DNA from: Clostridium estertheticum
Lineage (GTDB): Bacteria; Bacillota; Clostridia; Clostridiales; Clostridiaceae
Assembly: GCF_026650985.1 (NCBI RefSeq)
Contig: NZ_CP086239.1
Span: 2,790,001 to 2,854,000 of the forward strand
Direction of reading: 5' to 3'
DNA length: 64,000 bases
Shown: piece after piece, positions 1 through 8,664 of the stretch
Numbering within the stretch: position 1 is the first letter of the stretch
How the letters are laid out: the number at the start of each line of letters is the position of its first letter
Notes under the pieces: generated by a model
Seen by the model: only the letters and a program-made list of their open reading frames with translations
The model's database searches: none
Told to the model about the DNA's origin: nothing
Program-made: the position numbers and the translations under genes

Positions 1-83
1 CCAGTTGCCTTTCCGACATTCTCCTTAGTTTTTCCCAAAATCTTATCCTTTGTACTATCAAATTTGTTTTTTATATCCGTCAT
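1..83 (-). CDS. CsbD-like stress protein, N-terminal fragment
   Basis: Partial gene running off the left edge. The minus strand gives an ATG at 83 preceded by a good ribosome binding site (GGAGGTG at 88-94). The 27 visible codons are rich in Lys, Asp and Gly, beginning MTDIKNKFDSTKDKILGK. The repeated K-G-K-x-K-E pattern is typical of the short CsbD family of general-stress proteins, whose biochemical function is not known. Only the N-terminus is present, so the family call rests on composition and pattern rather than a full domain. Confidence 0.55.
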   Translation of the reverse strand, partial: MTDIKNKFDSTKDKILGKTKENVGKAT

Positions 84-245
84 TTGACACCTCCATTTTA
101 ATTTATTAAACTTCCTTATTCATGTGATTACAATACCACTACTATTCCAACATTTCAATCTTTTTATCCAATTAAATCATCTCCTGGGTCGCTACAATAT
201 CAACATTAACCCGATTTCACTTCCAACATATAGAAAAAAACAGAC

Positions 246-270
246 TACCTTAAGGGAGGCCACTGAAAAA
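246..270 (+). repeat. IS left terminal inverted repeat
   Basis: This 25-bp arm starts TACCTTAAGGGAGG and matches the right arm at 1966-1990 perfectly in reverse complement. Beyond it, 228-241 (ATATAGAAAAAAAC) is also repeated inversely at 1995-2008, with four unmatched bases between. Confidence 0.85.
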
Positions 271-277
271 CTATATG

Positions 278-313
278 AAAAATCGTCATCGAATTAAAGA
301 TGGCGATTTTTTT
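278..313 (+). terminator. Intrinsic terminator inside left IS end
   Basis: The stem runs from AAAAATCGTCATC (278-290) to GATGGCGATTTTT (299-311), with an 8-nt loop and a T-run. It lies between the IS end and the transposase and probably blocks read-through from outside promoters, a common protective feature in insertion sequences. Confidence 0.6.
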
Positions 314-397
314 ATGTAAAAGACTAAAAACAAAAAGGAATTTTAAAAGATATGTCGAATTAGTATAGTAGAATAAAATAAAAGGGGCTAAACTATT

Positions 398-1858
398 ATG
401 CTAAAAGGACAATTGGAAATAAAAATAAATACATACCATAGCTTATATTCGTTAATTATTCCGAAAGATAACATTTTAAAGCAAATTAATGACCTTGTTG
501 ACTTTTCATTTGTTTATGACGAATTGATTATTAACTATAGTTCATCTATGGGTAGAGGTGCTATTAACCCTATAATGCTATTTAAATATTTGCTTTTGAA
601 AGTAATATATGAATTGTCTGATGAAGATGTTGTTGAAAGAACTCTTTATGATATGTCATTTAAATATTTTCTGAATTTAGCCCCAGAAGAAACAAATTTA
701 ATAAACTCAAGTACATTAACTAAATTTAGAAAGCTTCGCCTTAAAGACATGAATTTATTAGATTTATTAATAAACAAGACTGTAGAACTTGCTATAAAAG
801 AGGGAGTTTTAAAAAGCAAAGCAATAATAGTTGATGCTACGCATACCAAGTCACGTTATAACCAAAAATCAGCAGGAGAAGAATTATTGAAACGTGCAAA
901 AAATTTAAGAAAAACATTGTACGGAGTACATCCTGAGATAAAAGAAGATTTGCCGAATAAAGTTACAAATGGAGTACTTGAAGATATTCTTGAGTACTGC
1001 AAATTATTAATTGATAGCATAAACAAGAATCCAGAAATTGTAGCAAATCCAACTGTGAAAACTAAATTAAACTACTTAACCGAAGCTTTTAATGATGACA
1101 TAGAAAACCTAAAACTATCAAAAGATGAGGATGCAAAAGTGGGGCATAAGACTGAGGATAGTTCTTTTTTTGGATATAAATCACACCTTGCTATGAGTGA
1201 AGAACGTTTAATTACAGCAGCTGTTATTACAACTGGCGAAAAAAGTGATGGAAAGGAGCTCATAGCCTTAATAGAAAAAAGCCGTGAGGCTGGTATAGAT
1301 GTTAATGAAGTAATTGGAGATACAGCTTATTCTGAAAAGAAAAATCTAGAATATGCAAAAGAAAATAAAATTGCATTAATTTCAAAACTAAATCCTGTAA
1401 TTTCACAAGGAATGCGAAAAAAAGAAGATGAATTTGAGTTTAATAAAGATGCTGGTTTATTTGTATGTCCGGCAGGTCATATGGCTATTAAAAAAGCAAA
1501 ACAGGGAAAGAAGAATGTTGGTAAAAATCAAGTGTTAACTTACTATTTTAATGTAGAAAAGTGTAAAAATTGTGTTCATAAAGATGGGTGTTATAAAGAA
1601 GGCGCTAAATCTAAAACTTATTCAGTTTCAATAAAGTCAAATACCCACAAAGATCAAATAGAGTTCGAAAAAAGTGAATATTTTAAAAAACGTGCTAGGG
1701 AGCGTTATATGATAGAGGCTAAAAATAGTGAACTTAAGCACCAACATGGCTATGATGTAGCAATATCGTCAGGCTTAATTAGCATGCAAATGCAAGGTGC
1801 ATTATCAATCTTCACTGTGAATCTAAAGAGAATAATTAAGTTGAAAAGCATGAAATAG
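398..1858 (+). CDS. IS1182-family transposase
   Basis: DDE transposase of 486 residues. The N-terminal part (about 1-130) resembles the DUF772/InsH-type domain. The catalytic core carries D146 (in VDATH), D308 (in GDTAYSE) and E440 (in the Y-M-I-E-A-K-N-S-E-L-K stretch), the expected DDE spacing for this family. A Cys cluster (C357, then CKNC and C near 390-398) sits in the insertion before the last acidic residue, as in IS1182 relatives. The ATG at 398 follows AAAAGGGG. No frameshift or internal stop is seen. Confidence 0.9.
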   Translation: MLKGQLEIKINTYHSLYSLIIPKDNILKQINDLVDFSFVYDELIINYSSSMGRGAINPIMLFKYLLLKVIYELSDEDVVERTLYDMSFKYFLNLAPEETNLINSSTLTKFRKLRLKDMNLLDLLINKTVELAIKEGVLKSKAIIVDATHTKSRYNQKSAGEELLKRAKNLRKTLYGVHPEIKEDLPNKVTNGVLEDILEYCKLLIDSINKNPEIVANPTVKTKLNYLTEAFNDDIENLKLSKDEDAKVGHKTEDSSFFGYKSHLAMSEERLITAAVITTGEKSDGKELIALIEKSREAGIDVNEVIGDTAYSEKKNLEYAKENKIALISKLNPVISQGMRKKEDEFEFNKDAGLFVCPAGHMAIKKAKQGKKNVGKNQVLTYYFNVEKCKNCVHKDGCYKEGAKSKTYSVSIKSNTHKDQIEFEKSEYFKKRARERYMIEAKNSELKHQHGYDVAISSGLISMQMQGALSIFTVNLKRIIKLKSMK

Positions 1859-1881
1859 GGCTTTTAAAACTTAATTATAAA

Positions 1882-1929
1882 AGAAAAAGCATGAGATATC
1901 CAAAAATATGGATTCCTCATGCTTTTTCT
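1882..1929 (+). terminator. Transposase terminator
   Basis: A 14-bp perfect stem (AGAAAAAGCATGAG at 1882-1895 with its complement at 1916-1929) ends in a T-rich tail, 23 nt after the transposase stop codon. It could work in both directions. Confidence 0.75.
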
Positions 1930-1965
1930 ATTCAAATTTGAAAACTCTACTGAAAAAAGAGTGCT

Positions 1966-1990
1966 TTTTTCAGTGGCCTCCCTTAAGGTA
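1966..1990 (-). repeat. IS right terminal inverted repeat
   Basis: Perfect inverted copy of 246-270; it marks the right end of the IS. The fucO stop codon is 87 bp further right, so the IS occupies the 3' flank of fucO and may have disrupted its terminator. Confidence 0.85.
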
Positions 1991-2076
1991 ACCCGTTTTT
2001 TTCTATATAACTACTAATAAACATCTAGGTAGCTTTTCAGAATTGCTCTAGCATATTACTTTGAATATATTGTTTA

Positions 2077-3228
2077 TTAAAAAATTGATTTATAAACTTC
2101 AAATATTTCTTTAACGCTTGTATCTCTTGGATTACCTGGGGTACATGCATCTGCCATAGCTGACTCTGCAAGTGCACCTAAATCTTCCTTTTTAACTCCA
2201 ATTTCTTTTAATGTCTTTGGAATTCCGACATCCCCTGAAAGTTTTTTAACAGCATCAATAGCTGCCTTTCTATATTCATCTTGAGACATGTTATCAACAT
2301 TTGGAACTCGCATTGCACGAGCTACTTCTCTGTATTTTTCGCCAGTAGAACCTGCATTATATTCCATAACATAAGGCAATATTACTGCATTAGCAATTCC
2401 ATGTGGTGTATCATAAAAAGCTCCAAGTGGATGTGCCATTCCGTGAACAAGACCAAGACCTACATTACTAAATCCCATACCTGCAACGTATTGCCCAAGG
2501 GCCATATCTTCTCTTCCCTTTGGTTCATTTGCTACTGCACTTCTAAGCGAACGTGAAATTATTTCAATAGCTTTTAAATGGAGAGTATCTGTTAACTCCC
2601 AAGCACCTTTTGTAATATATCCTTCAATTGCATGAGTTAAAGCATCCATACCAGTAGCTGCTGTTAGTCCCTTTGGCATTGATGACATCATTTCCGAATC
2701 AACAACTGCAATAACTGGAATGTCATGTGGATCTACACATACAAACTTACGTTTTCTTTCTTCATCAGTGATTACATAATTAATAGTAACTTCTGCTGCA
2801 GTTCCAGCTGTTGTTGGAATTGCAATAATAGGTACTGATTTATTTTTAGTGATAGCTGCACCTTCAAGACTTCTTACATCTGAAAATTCAGGGTTACTTA
2901 TAATAATACCTATAGCTTTTGCAGTATCAATAGATGAACCCCCACCGATAGCTACTAGGTAATCTGCTCCAGATTCCTTAAACATTGCTATACCGCTTTT
3001 TACTACACTTATAGTAGGGTTAGCTTTTACACCATCAAAAATTTCAAAAGCTAAACCACTTTCTTTTAGTAAATCTGTTACCTTGCAAGCTACATTAAAT
3101 TTTATTAAATCTTTATCAGTTACTACTAATGCTTTTTTAAAACCTCTAGTTTTAACCTCTTGCGCAATATTCGTTATTGCTCCTGCTCCTATGTAACTTG
3201 TCTCATTTAAAACCATTCTATTTGCCAT
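2077..3228 (-). CDS. fucO: Lactaldehyde reductase (1,2-propanediol oxidoreductase)
   Basis: Iron-containing (group III) alcohol dehydrogenase of 383 residues, the usual FucO length. It reduces L-lactaldehyde, produced by RhaD, to L-1,2-propanediol with NADH. The N-terminus (MANRMVLNETSYIGAGAI) is close to that of known FucO proteins. GGGSSIDTAKA is the NAD-binding loop. The iron-binding Asp and His residues are visible in MDALTHAIEGY and GLVHGMAHPLGA. I chose the ATG at 3228 over the TTG at 3237 because AAGGAG then sits about 10 nt upstream rather than touching the start. It lies 42 bp downstream of rhaD on the same strand, which fits one operon for the last two steps of rhamnose breakdown. 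Confidence 0.92.
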   Translation of the reverse strand: MANRMVLNETSYIGAGAITNIAQEVKTRGFKKALVVTDKDLIKFNVACKVTDLLKESGLAFEIFDGVKANPTISVVKSGIAMFKESGADYLVAIGGGSSIDTAKAIGIIISNPEFSDVRSLEGAAITKNKSVPIIAIPTTAGTAAEVTINYVITDEERKRKFVCVDPHDIPVIAVVDSEMMSSMPKGLTAATGMDALTHAIEGYITKGAWELTDTLHLKAIEIISRSLRSAVANEPKGREDMALGQYVAGMGFSNVGLGLVHGMAHPLGAFYDTPHGIANAVILPYVMEYNAGSTGEKYREVARAMRVPNVDNMSQDEYRKAAIDAVKKLSGDVGIPKTLKEIGVKKEDLGALAESAMADACTPGNPRDTSVKEIFEVYKSIF

Positions 3229-3270
3229 AATAATCAATCTCCTTTTAGAATATATTTTTTTAATAAAAAA

Positions 3271-4089
3271 TTAGCCTAAATAGTCTTCTGAAATATTAAC
3301 ATTAAAATCTTTTGCTAAATCTCTAAAGTTTTGAGAAGTTATTGTTTGTTTTTTTCCACCCATTGATAATACTTTAACTAAAATTTCAGCTGATTTCTCT
3401 ACTGTATCCATAAGTCCGAAAGTTAAATCTAGAGTTTCACCAGCGCAGAACATTCCGTGATGTGCCCAAATTACAACATCATGTTTTTTCATTAATTTAC
3501 CAGTTGCTTCTGCAATCGGAGCTCCACCTGGAACCATCCAAGGTACTATGCCTATTCCGCCTGGGAATACTACTGGACATTCTGTTGCCATTTCCCACAA
3601 TTCTCTTGTAAATACCTTGCCATCTAGTGGTAATACAAATGTTAAAGCTATAGCGTTTGTAGTATGTGAATGCATTATAACTCTGTATGTTCCATTTGTT
3701 TTTTCTTTCTTTATTGAATGACTCATTAAATGTGATGTTACTTCACTTGTTGGTCTTGCCCCATTTATTAATCCCCAAACTATTTTGTAATTTTCGCCTT
3801 TTTCATCAATCTTTATGAGTCCTGCATTTTCTTCTAAACATACGGTCATATTTCTTATGAATTTTCCACTTCCGGTTACTAGGAAATACTCATTAGCTAA
3901 GTTTTCAACAGTTACTCCAATTGGAGTATATGCTGAATCTTCATTAATAATGCCTTTAACTGCTGATACTTCCTCTTGTGTTAATCTATAAGTTATATTT
4001 CCACCGTTTCTTTCATGCCAACCCTTAAGCCATGCATCATTTGCAATTTTTTTAAAGTTTTGTATAAATTTCATATTTTCTATATTCAT
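3271..4089 (-). CDS. rhaD: Rhamnulose-1-phosphate aldolase
   Basis: Class II zinc aldolase of 272 residues (E. coli RhaD has 274). It cleaves L-rhamnulose 1-phosphate to dihydroxyacetone phosphate and L-lactaldehyde in the cytoplasm. The zinc-binding histidines are visible in the motifs VIMHSHTTNAIAL and WAHHGMFCAG. NGGNITYRL near the N-terminus is the phosphate-binding region. The ATG at 4089 follows GGGAG with good spacing. It is first in a rhaD-fucO unit. The other rhamnose genes (rhaA, rhaB, rhaM) are about 26 kb away in the window, so the pathway is split between two loci. Confidence 0.93.
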   Translation of the reverse strand: MNIENMKFIQNFKKIANDAWLKGWHERNGGNITYRLTQEEVSAVKGIINEDSAYTPIGVTVENLANEYFLVTGSGKFIRNMTVCLEENAGLIKIDEKGENYKIVWGLINGARPTSEVTSHLMSHSIKKEKTNGTYRVIMHSHTTNAIALTFVLPLDGKVFTRELWEMATECPVVFPGGIGIVPWMVPGGAPIAEATGKLMKKHDVVIWAHHGMFCAGETLDLTFGLMDTVEKSAEILVKVLSMGGKKQTITSQNFRDLAKDFNVNISEDYLG

Positions 4090-4230
4090 TTTAATCTCCC
4101 ACTTTCATTTTATAATTATATTTTTAATTTTAATATTCTAACACGTTTCATTTTATGTAGTACATTTTGTAACATCTAACTTCTTAAAGTATACTTCATT
4201 TTTTTTATAAATACAATCGTTTTCTGTTGT

Positions 4231-4278
4231 TTTTGTTTTGTTTTTCTTGTTTTTGTTTGTTTCTCTTATTCTCTAAAG
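4231..4278 (-). promoter_or_regulatory. Candidate DeoR-type operator upstream of rhaD
   Basis: T-rich stretch with repeated TTTTGTTTTG, CTTGTTTTTG and TTGTTTCTC units, ending ATTCTCTAAAG. A similar stretch ending ATTCTCTTTAG lies at 23370-23415, upstream of the GH105 gene. DeoR-family repressors often bind tandem AC/GT-rich repeats, and two nearly identical DeoR paralogs lie next to these two sites. The link to these regulators is inference. Confidence 0.4.
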
Positions 4279-4279
4279 C

Positions 4280-4325
4280 AAAAAAATTAAAGAACTGCCA
4301 AAAATGATTTTTGGCAGCTCTTTAA
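4280..4325 (-). terminator. Terminator of the first DeoR-family gene
   Basis: Hairpin with a 16-18 bp stem (CTGCCAAAAAT and ATTTTTGGCAG at its core), followed on the minus strand by TTTTTT. It lies 28 bp after the stop codon of the regulator at 4353 and separates it from rhaD. Confidence 0.75.
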
Positions 4326-4352
4326 CTTAACTTCATATTGTATAGTTTTTTA

Positions 4353-5111
4353 CTAATATATAATTTCAATGTTATTAGAATGTAATAATTTTAACCATTC
4401 TTCTCTTGGTTCTTTATCTGTAATTATGTAATCTATATTTTCATAATCAAAAAGCTTTACGAAAGAAGTTTTATCATATTTACTATGATCAATTAATAAA
4501 ATTACCTTACTGGCTTGCTTTATCATAGTATTTTTAATTTCTGCCTCTTCTTCATTTGAGTCTAATATTCCTTTTTTAATATCCATTCCTTTGCAGCTCA
4601 CAAATGCTAAATCTACACTATATTTTCTAATAGTACTTTGTGTTATGGGTCCTTGAAGTGATAAAGATCTTTGCTTTATTGAGCCACCCGTTGATATAAT
4701 ATTTAGTTCTGATTGATTAAGTTCACTAAGAACTTCAACTGAATTTGTTATAACTGTTACGTCACTTCTATCTTTAATTAGCTTCAAGACCTCAAGTACA
4801 GTTGAACTACAATCTGCCATTATCGTACTATCTTCTTTAATAAATTCTATTGCTTTTGATGCTATGTATATTTTTTCTCCCATATCGGTCTTTGACCTTT
4901 TATAAAAAGGTATATCCTCATTTGTTATTTGAGCATTCAATATTGCCCCACCATAACTTCTAGTAACTAAACCTTGTTGTTCTAGTTTTTCTAAATCTCG
5001 CCTAATTGTTTCTTCCGTTACATCAAATTTTTCGCTTAACTTTGAAACATATAGTTTTTTTTCGCTTAAGGCTGTCTGCTTTATAATTTCTAATCTTTCT
5101 ATTGGTAACAT
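4353..5111 (-). CDS. DeoR-family regulator, rhamnose-linked (paralog 1)
   Basis: A 252-residue DeoR/GlpR-type repressor. An N-terminal winged helix (residues 1-57, with E-E-T-I-R-R-D-L in the recognition helix) is followed by a sugar-phosphate-sensing domain of the ribose-5-phosphate isomerase fold. The ADCSSTVLEV and TNSVEVL motifs are the usual ligand loops. It is very similar to the regulator at 20675-21433, including exact length. The start at ATG 5111 follows AAGGAGGAATAGGG; a longer frame exists but has no ribosome site. It lies next to rhaD-fucO. In B. subtilis the rhamnose regulator RhaR (YulB) is also of the DeoR family, which supports a rhamnose role by analogy only. Confidence 0.85.
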   Translation of the reverse strand: MLPIERLEIIKQTALSEKKLYVSKLSEKFDVTEETIRRDLEKLEQQGLVTRSYGGAILNAQITNEDIPFYKRSKTDMGEKIYIASKAIEFIKEDSTIMADCSSTVLEVLKLIKDRSDVTVITNSVEVLSELNQSELNIISTGGSIKQRSLSLQGPITQSTIRKYSVDLAFVSCKGMDIKKGILDSNEEEAEIKNTMIKQASKVILLIDHSKYDKTSFVKLFDYENIDYIITDKEPREEWLKLLHSNNIEIIY

Positions 5112-5427
5112 CCCTATTCCTCCTTGTCTGAATTTTTGCCACGCAAATAAAAAAGAAGGCATCTAATTGCCCTCTACATCTTTATATATAATGTGTTTTT
5201 ACTACATGATTTTGTATTTTATAATAAAAAAAGTATTTACATACCTTATCTTCTTTACCTCGACATAAAAATAAAACCACACATAAGCTTTACTTAAATA
5301 TGATTTTTGTATATAATTAAATGTGAATACAAGTATAATTATTATACCTTATAACTCACTTTTAGTATATCACACAAGGAATGTAAATGTCAATGGTTTT
5401 TATAAAAATAAATAGGAGCGTGACAAA
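5112..5427 (+). promoter_or_regulatory. Intergenic region with helD promoter and palindrome
   Basis: No gene is seen here. On the plus strand TTTACT (5289-5294) and TATAAT (5312-5317) are 17 bp apart, giving a plausible sigma-A promoter about 110 bp before helD. Just downstream, GTATAAT-T-ATTATAC (5333-5347) is a perfect palindrome that could bind a regulator. The regulator gene on the minus strand must also start from this region. Confidence 0.45.
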
Positions 5428-7653
5428 ATGGGTAATTATAAACTAATTAATAAAGAGGAAACACTATATCTTGATAATACACTTAACTTTCTAAAAAAAG
5501 AACTTACGAAAGATGAATATGATATTAACTTTAAAAAAAGAGACCTTATTACTTCAAGAAGAGATATGTGGCAAGAATCTGCTCATTCTTCAAATGATTT
5601 TGATAAAATTCCAGAGATGCTTCAACATCTTTCAGAGGTTGATAGTCAAAATTATAGCTACGAAAAAACACTTAAACGTATAAAGAAATATACACAGATT
5701 CTAAACTCACCGTATTTTGGAAGATTTGATTTTAAAGAAGATGGTTATGATGATCTTGATAAAATTTATATTGGTCTTTATAATTTAATAGATAAAGATA
5801 CCAGTTCAATTTTAATATATGATTGGCGCTCACCTATTTCAAGTATGTTTTATCAATTTGAAATAGGCAAAGGCTCATATAATGCGCCATTCTCAGTGAT
5901 TTCAGGTGATATTACTATGAAGAGACAATATAAAATTAAGGAATCAAAACTTCAATATTTTTTTGATAGTAGTGTAACAATTAATGATGAAATTCTGCAA
6001 GAAGTTTTGAGCCATAATTCTTCATCAACAATGAAAAATATAGTTGAAACCATCCAAAAGCAGCAGGATATAATTATTCGGGATACTGAAAACGAACTTT
6101 TAATTGTGCAAGGTGTGGCCGGAAGTGGTAAAACTTCTATAGCACTACATAGAATTGCATATTTGCTTTATGTTGGTATGGGATCAAAAATACATTCCAA
6201 TAATATTATTATAATTTCTCCAAGTTCCGTATTTAGTAAATATATTTCTGGGGTTTTACCAGAACTCGGCGAGGATAACGTAGAAGAAACTACTTTTGAC
6301 AATATTATAGTTGATTTCTTAGATAATAGATTTATATTTGAAAGTAGGAAAGAGCAACTTGAATCTTTGATTATTAATAATAATCAATCCATAAATATAA
6401 AAATGGAGAACACTAAATTTAAAGGCTCAAAAACTTTTGTTATAATTTTAGATAGATTAATCTATTATTATGAACATAATTTGACTAATTTTGAAGACTT
6501 ATATTATGATGGCAAAATTATCGAAACAAAGCAGCAGCTAAATAATCTTTTCCTAAACGGTAAAATGGATATGCCAATATCAAAAAGACTTAAAAGAATT
6601 GAAAGTATGATGCTTAATAAAATTCACCCTTTAAGAAAAGCAAGGCTTCAAAAGATTCAAAAAATTGTTCTAAATGCTACTAACCACCAGCTAGAGATAA
6701 AATCTTTTAGCAGATTATTGGCAATCAAAGAAGCTAAAGTATTAATGGGTCATATCCACAAGTATACGCAGGTTGATTATGCAAATTTGTATAAATTACT
6801 TTTCAATAAATCCGGACTTTTTTTAAAACTTTCCAAAGGGTTAGAACTACCAAAAGATATTAAACAAATGATATTAAAAACCATTGAAAGTCTCCATAAA
6901 GACCATATCGATTATGAGGATTGTGCACCCCTTTTATATATTAAACTTAAGCTTAATGGTAATCGGGAATTTTCAGATATACAGCAGGTTGTTATTGATG
7001 AGGCTCAAGATTATTATCCCCTTCAATACGAAGTTTTTAATCTTCTATTTGCTAGAGCTAAATTTACAATATTAGGCGACTTTAATCAAACCCTTGAAAA
7101 GCACGGTAATAAATTTATTTATGATGATCTAGAAGACATTCTTCATAAGAAAAAAAGTCTAAAACTTTCTATGAATAAAAGTTTTAGATCCTCAATTGAA
7201 ATTAATTCATTTACTCAAAAAATATTAAATAGCAAAGAAGAGTTTGTTTCCTTTGATAGGCATGAAGATGAACCAATAATTGTATTCAAAGATAATGAGA
7301 AGTCCATTTATGAAGCTATCATACTAGATATTCACAAATACGAAAATCTTGGTTATGAGTCTATTGCAGTTATTTGTAAAACGCAGCAAGAAGCACTAAT
7401 AATTGAAAAAGAATTAATTAGGTTAGATAACATTAAATTATTAAATATAGATGACACTGAAATTATAAAGGGCACCGTAGTTATTCCATCCTATATATCA
7501 AAAGGCCTAGAATTTGATGTAGTACTAGTTTTCAATGTTTCAAAAAACAATTATAATAGTGAATTCGATAGGAATCTTTTATATGTTGCTTGCACAAGAG
7601 CACTACATCAACTTGTTATTTATTATACTGGAGAAAAAAGCGATTTTTTTTAA
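5428..7653 (+). CDS. helD: HelD-like RNA polymerase recycling ATPase
   Basis: UvrD/Rep-like superfamily 1 protein of 741 residues. HelD binds stalled or terminated RNA polymerase and frees it from nucleic acid using ATP. The N-terminal 90 residues form the charged helical arm, followed by the ILIYDWRSPISSMFY segment typical of HelD rather than of DNA helicases. Walker A is GVAGSGKTS at 229-237, Walker B is IDEAQDYYPLQ near 525, and the C-terminal helicase half ends YVACTRALHQL. The ATG follows AGGAG. It stands alone, facing the DeoR gene. Some HelD homologues (HelR) confer rifamycin tolerance, but no antibiotic gene is adjacent. Confidence 0.85.
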   Translation: MGNYKLINKEETLYLDNTLNFLKKELTKDEYDINFKKRDLITSRRDMWQESAHSSNDFDKIPEMLQHLSEVDSQNYSYEKTLKRIKKYTQILNSPYFGRFDFKEDGYDDLDKIYIGLYNLIDKDTSSILIYDWRSPISSMFYQFEIGKGSYNAPFSVISGDITMKRQYKIKESKLQYFFDSSVTINDEILQEVLSHNSSSTMKNIVETIQKQQDIIIRDTENELLIVQGVAGSGKTSIALHRIAYLLYVGMGSKIHSNNIIIISPSSVFSKYISGVLPELGEDNVEETTFDNIIVDFLDNRFIFESRKEQLESLIINNNQSINIKMENTKFKGSKTFVIILDRLIYYYEHNLTNFEDLYYDGKIIETKQQLNNLFLNGKMDMPISKRLKRIESMMLNKIHPLRKARLQKIQKIVLNATNHQLEIKSFSRLLAIKEAKVLMGHIHKYTQVDYANLYKLLFNKSGLFLKLSKGLELPKDIKQMILKTIESLHKDHIDYEDCAPLLYIKLKLNGNREFSDIQQVVIDEAQDYYPLQYEVFNLLFARAKFTILGDFNQTLEKHGNKFIYDDLEDILHKKKSLKLSMNKSFRSSIEINSFTQKILNSKEEFVSFDRHEDEPIIVFKDNEKSIYEAIILDIHKYENLGYESIAVICKTQQEALIIEKELIRLDNIKLLNIDDTEIIKGTVVIPSYISKGLEFDVVLVFNVSKNNYNSEFDRNLLYVACTRALHQLVIYYTGEKSDFF

Positions 7654-7661
7654 ATTTTAAT

Positions 7662-7699
7662 AAAAAAAATAGATAAAGGCTATTTAAAGTCTTTATCCA
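7662..7699 (-). terminator. Terminator of the small gene at 7704
   Basis: The 7-bp stem GATAAAG/CTTTATC (7672-7678, 7691-7697) is followed on the minus strand by a run of eight T. It serves the minus-strand small gene; on the plus strand it lacks a T-run. Confidence 0.55.
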
Positions 7700-7703
7700 T
7701 TTA

Positions 7704-7853
7704 CTATTTGTATTTCTCGTTTGTATCCGACTTGCCATTTTTGTTTAATGTTAATGTCGCCAAATTTGTTATAACGTCATCTCTAAATTGATCTGGTACT
7801 TTCTGAATTGTTCTTAAGCCTGCTTTCACAAGCCTGTAATACATATCAACCAT
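7704..7853 (-). CDS. Small CD1375-like protein
   Basis: A 49-residue protein, MVDMYYRLVKAGLRTI then QKVPDQFRDDV. The pattern Y-x-x-L-V-x-A-G-x-R-T-I-x-x-V-P-x-x-x-R resembles the short CD1375-like proteins usually encoded near phage tail or holin genes in clostridia; I recall the family from memory and its function is unknown. The ATG at 7853 was chosen because it has a perfect GAAAGGAGG site. The longer frame upstream has no ribosome site and is AT-biased. No other phage gene is nearby, so this may be a phage remnant or a domesticated copy. Confidence 0.55.
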   Translation of the reverse strand: MVDMYYRLVKAGLRTIQKVPDQFRDDVITNLATLTLNKNGKSDTNEKYK

Positions 7854-8287
7854 TTTTATTCCTCCTTTCACTATTAAGATTTTGGCCATTGTATATAAAA
7901 CATCTATTAAAGTTATATTATCTTCACTTGATTTTTTATTAATTAGATAAATATTTAAAAGTATTTTCAAAAACGTTTTCACTAGTATATTACTCATATA
8001 ACTATATCCGATGTCCTATATAATATTATTTACAAAATTCATTAATTTATACATTTATTAGGATTATTTTTCATTATTATTTTCTTCTTTAAGACAATTG
8101 TAAAAAAACACCCTTATATAATTAATGCATATATTAGTATTAATAGCTAAAACAAAGATATCTATACTCTATTAAATATTCCTCAAATTGAATAAATGAA
8201 ACGTAGCTAAATAAAGATTTATGAATGACTAATGATGTGTTTGGCGATAATTGTATAATATGAGTTATTAAAATATAGGAGGGGAAA
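7854..8287. other. Intergenic region without recognised gene
   Basis: Very AT-rich, with no supported reading frame on either strand. The minus-strand frame that continues upstream from the small gene lacks a ribosome site. A possible -10 (TATAAT near 8254-8259) precedes the plus-strand gene at 8288, but I see no convincing -35. Confidence 0.5.
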
Positions 8288-8488
8288 ATGTTTAATAATA
8301 ATGAGAGTCAAAATAAAATGCCTAAAACAATATATGATCATGAATATGAAATATCCGTACGTTGCAAAGCAATTGTAAATACAGGTTTAATTACAAATTA
8401 TTTTATAAATATAGAAGGTTATAATGGAGGTATTACTGTATTGTTAGATAAAAACGGGAACTCTATGTTATCGCAAATAAAATTATAA
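8288..8488 (+). CDS. DUF6440-like small protein
   Basis: A 66-residue protein. The C-terminal part, with T-G-L-I-T-N-Y-F-I-N-I-E-G-Y-N-G-G-I-T then LLDKNGNSML, fits the pattern of DUF6440 proteins (ligand-loop GY-x-GG-[IL]-T-x-LLD-x-x-G), common and uncharacterised in Firmicutes. No signal peptide or membrane segment is seen. The ATG follows AGGAGGGG. It is a lone gene facing sigG; its role is unknown. Confidence 0.55.
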   Translation: MFNNNESQNKMPKTIYDHEYEISVRCKAIVNTGLITNYFINIEGYNGGITVLLDKNGNSMLSQIKL

Positions 8489-8548
8489 GACAGCACAAAA
8501 TCAAATTTTAATAACCTTAACATAGTATAATTCTCAATAGAAATAATA

Positions 8549-8600
8549 TAAAAAGCACCTATAGAAAAACACAGTTAACTCGTGTTTTCCTGTAAGTGCT
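8549..8600 (-). terminator. Terminator of sigG
   Basis: Imperfect long hairpin (AGCAC at 8554 pairs with GTGCT at 8596; AAAACAC with GTGTTTT inside), followed on the minus strand by TTTTT. It lies 65 bp beyond the sigG stop codon and may also end the plus-strand gene at 8288. Confidence 0.5.
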
Positions 8601-8664
8601 AATTTAATTAAATACCTTTTAACATTTCTAAAACACAAGTATAAAATGATCCTACTAGAAGACC

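Larger units (their letters stand above)
246..1990 (+). mobile_element. IS1182-type insertion sequence
   Basis: A complete insertion sequence of about 1745 bp. It is bounded by perfect 25-bp terminal inverted repeats (246-270 and 1966-1990) and holds one transposase gene. Each end carries a hairpin with a T-run, insulating the transposase from flanking transcription. Both ends and the reading frame are intact, so it may still be active. No direct target duplication is obvious. Instead, the flanks (228-241 and 1995-2008) are themselves inverted repeats. Confidence 0.85.

Noticed and set aside
354-360. TGTCGAA, a match to the Spo0A binding box
   Set aside because: It lies inside the IS, upstream of the transposase, and a 7-base match is expected by chance.
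7704-8488. Prophage remnant suggested by two small genes
   Set aside because: Only one gene resembles a phage-associated family; there is no integrase, structural gene or attachment repeat.
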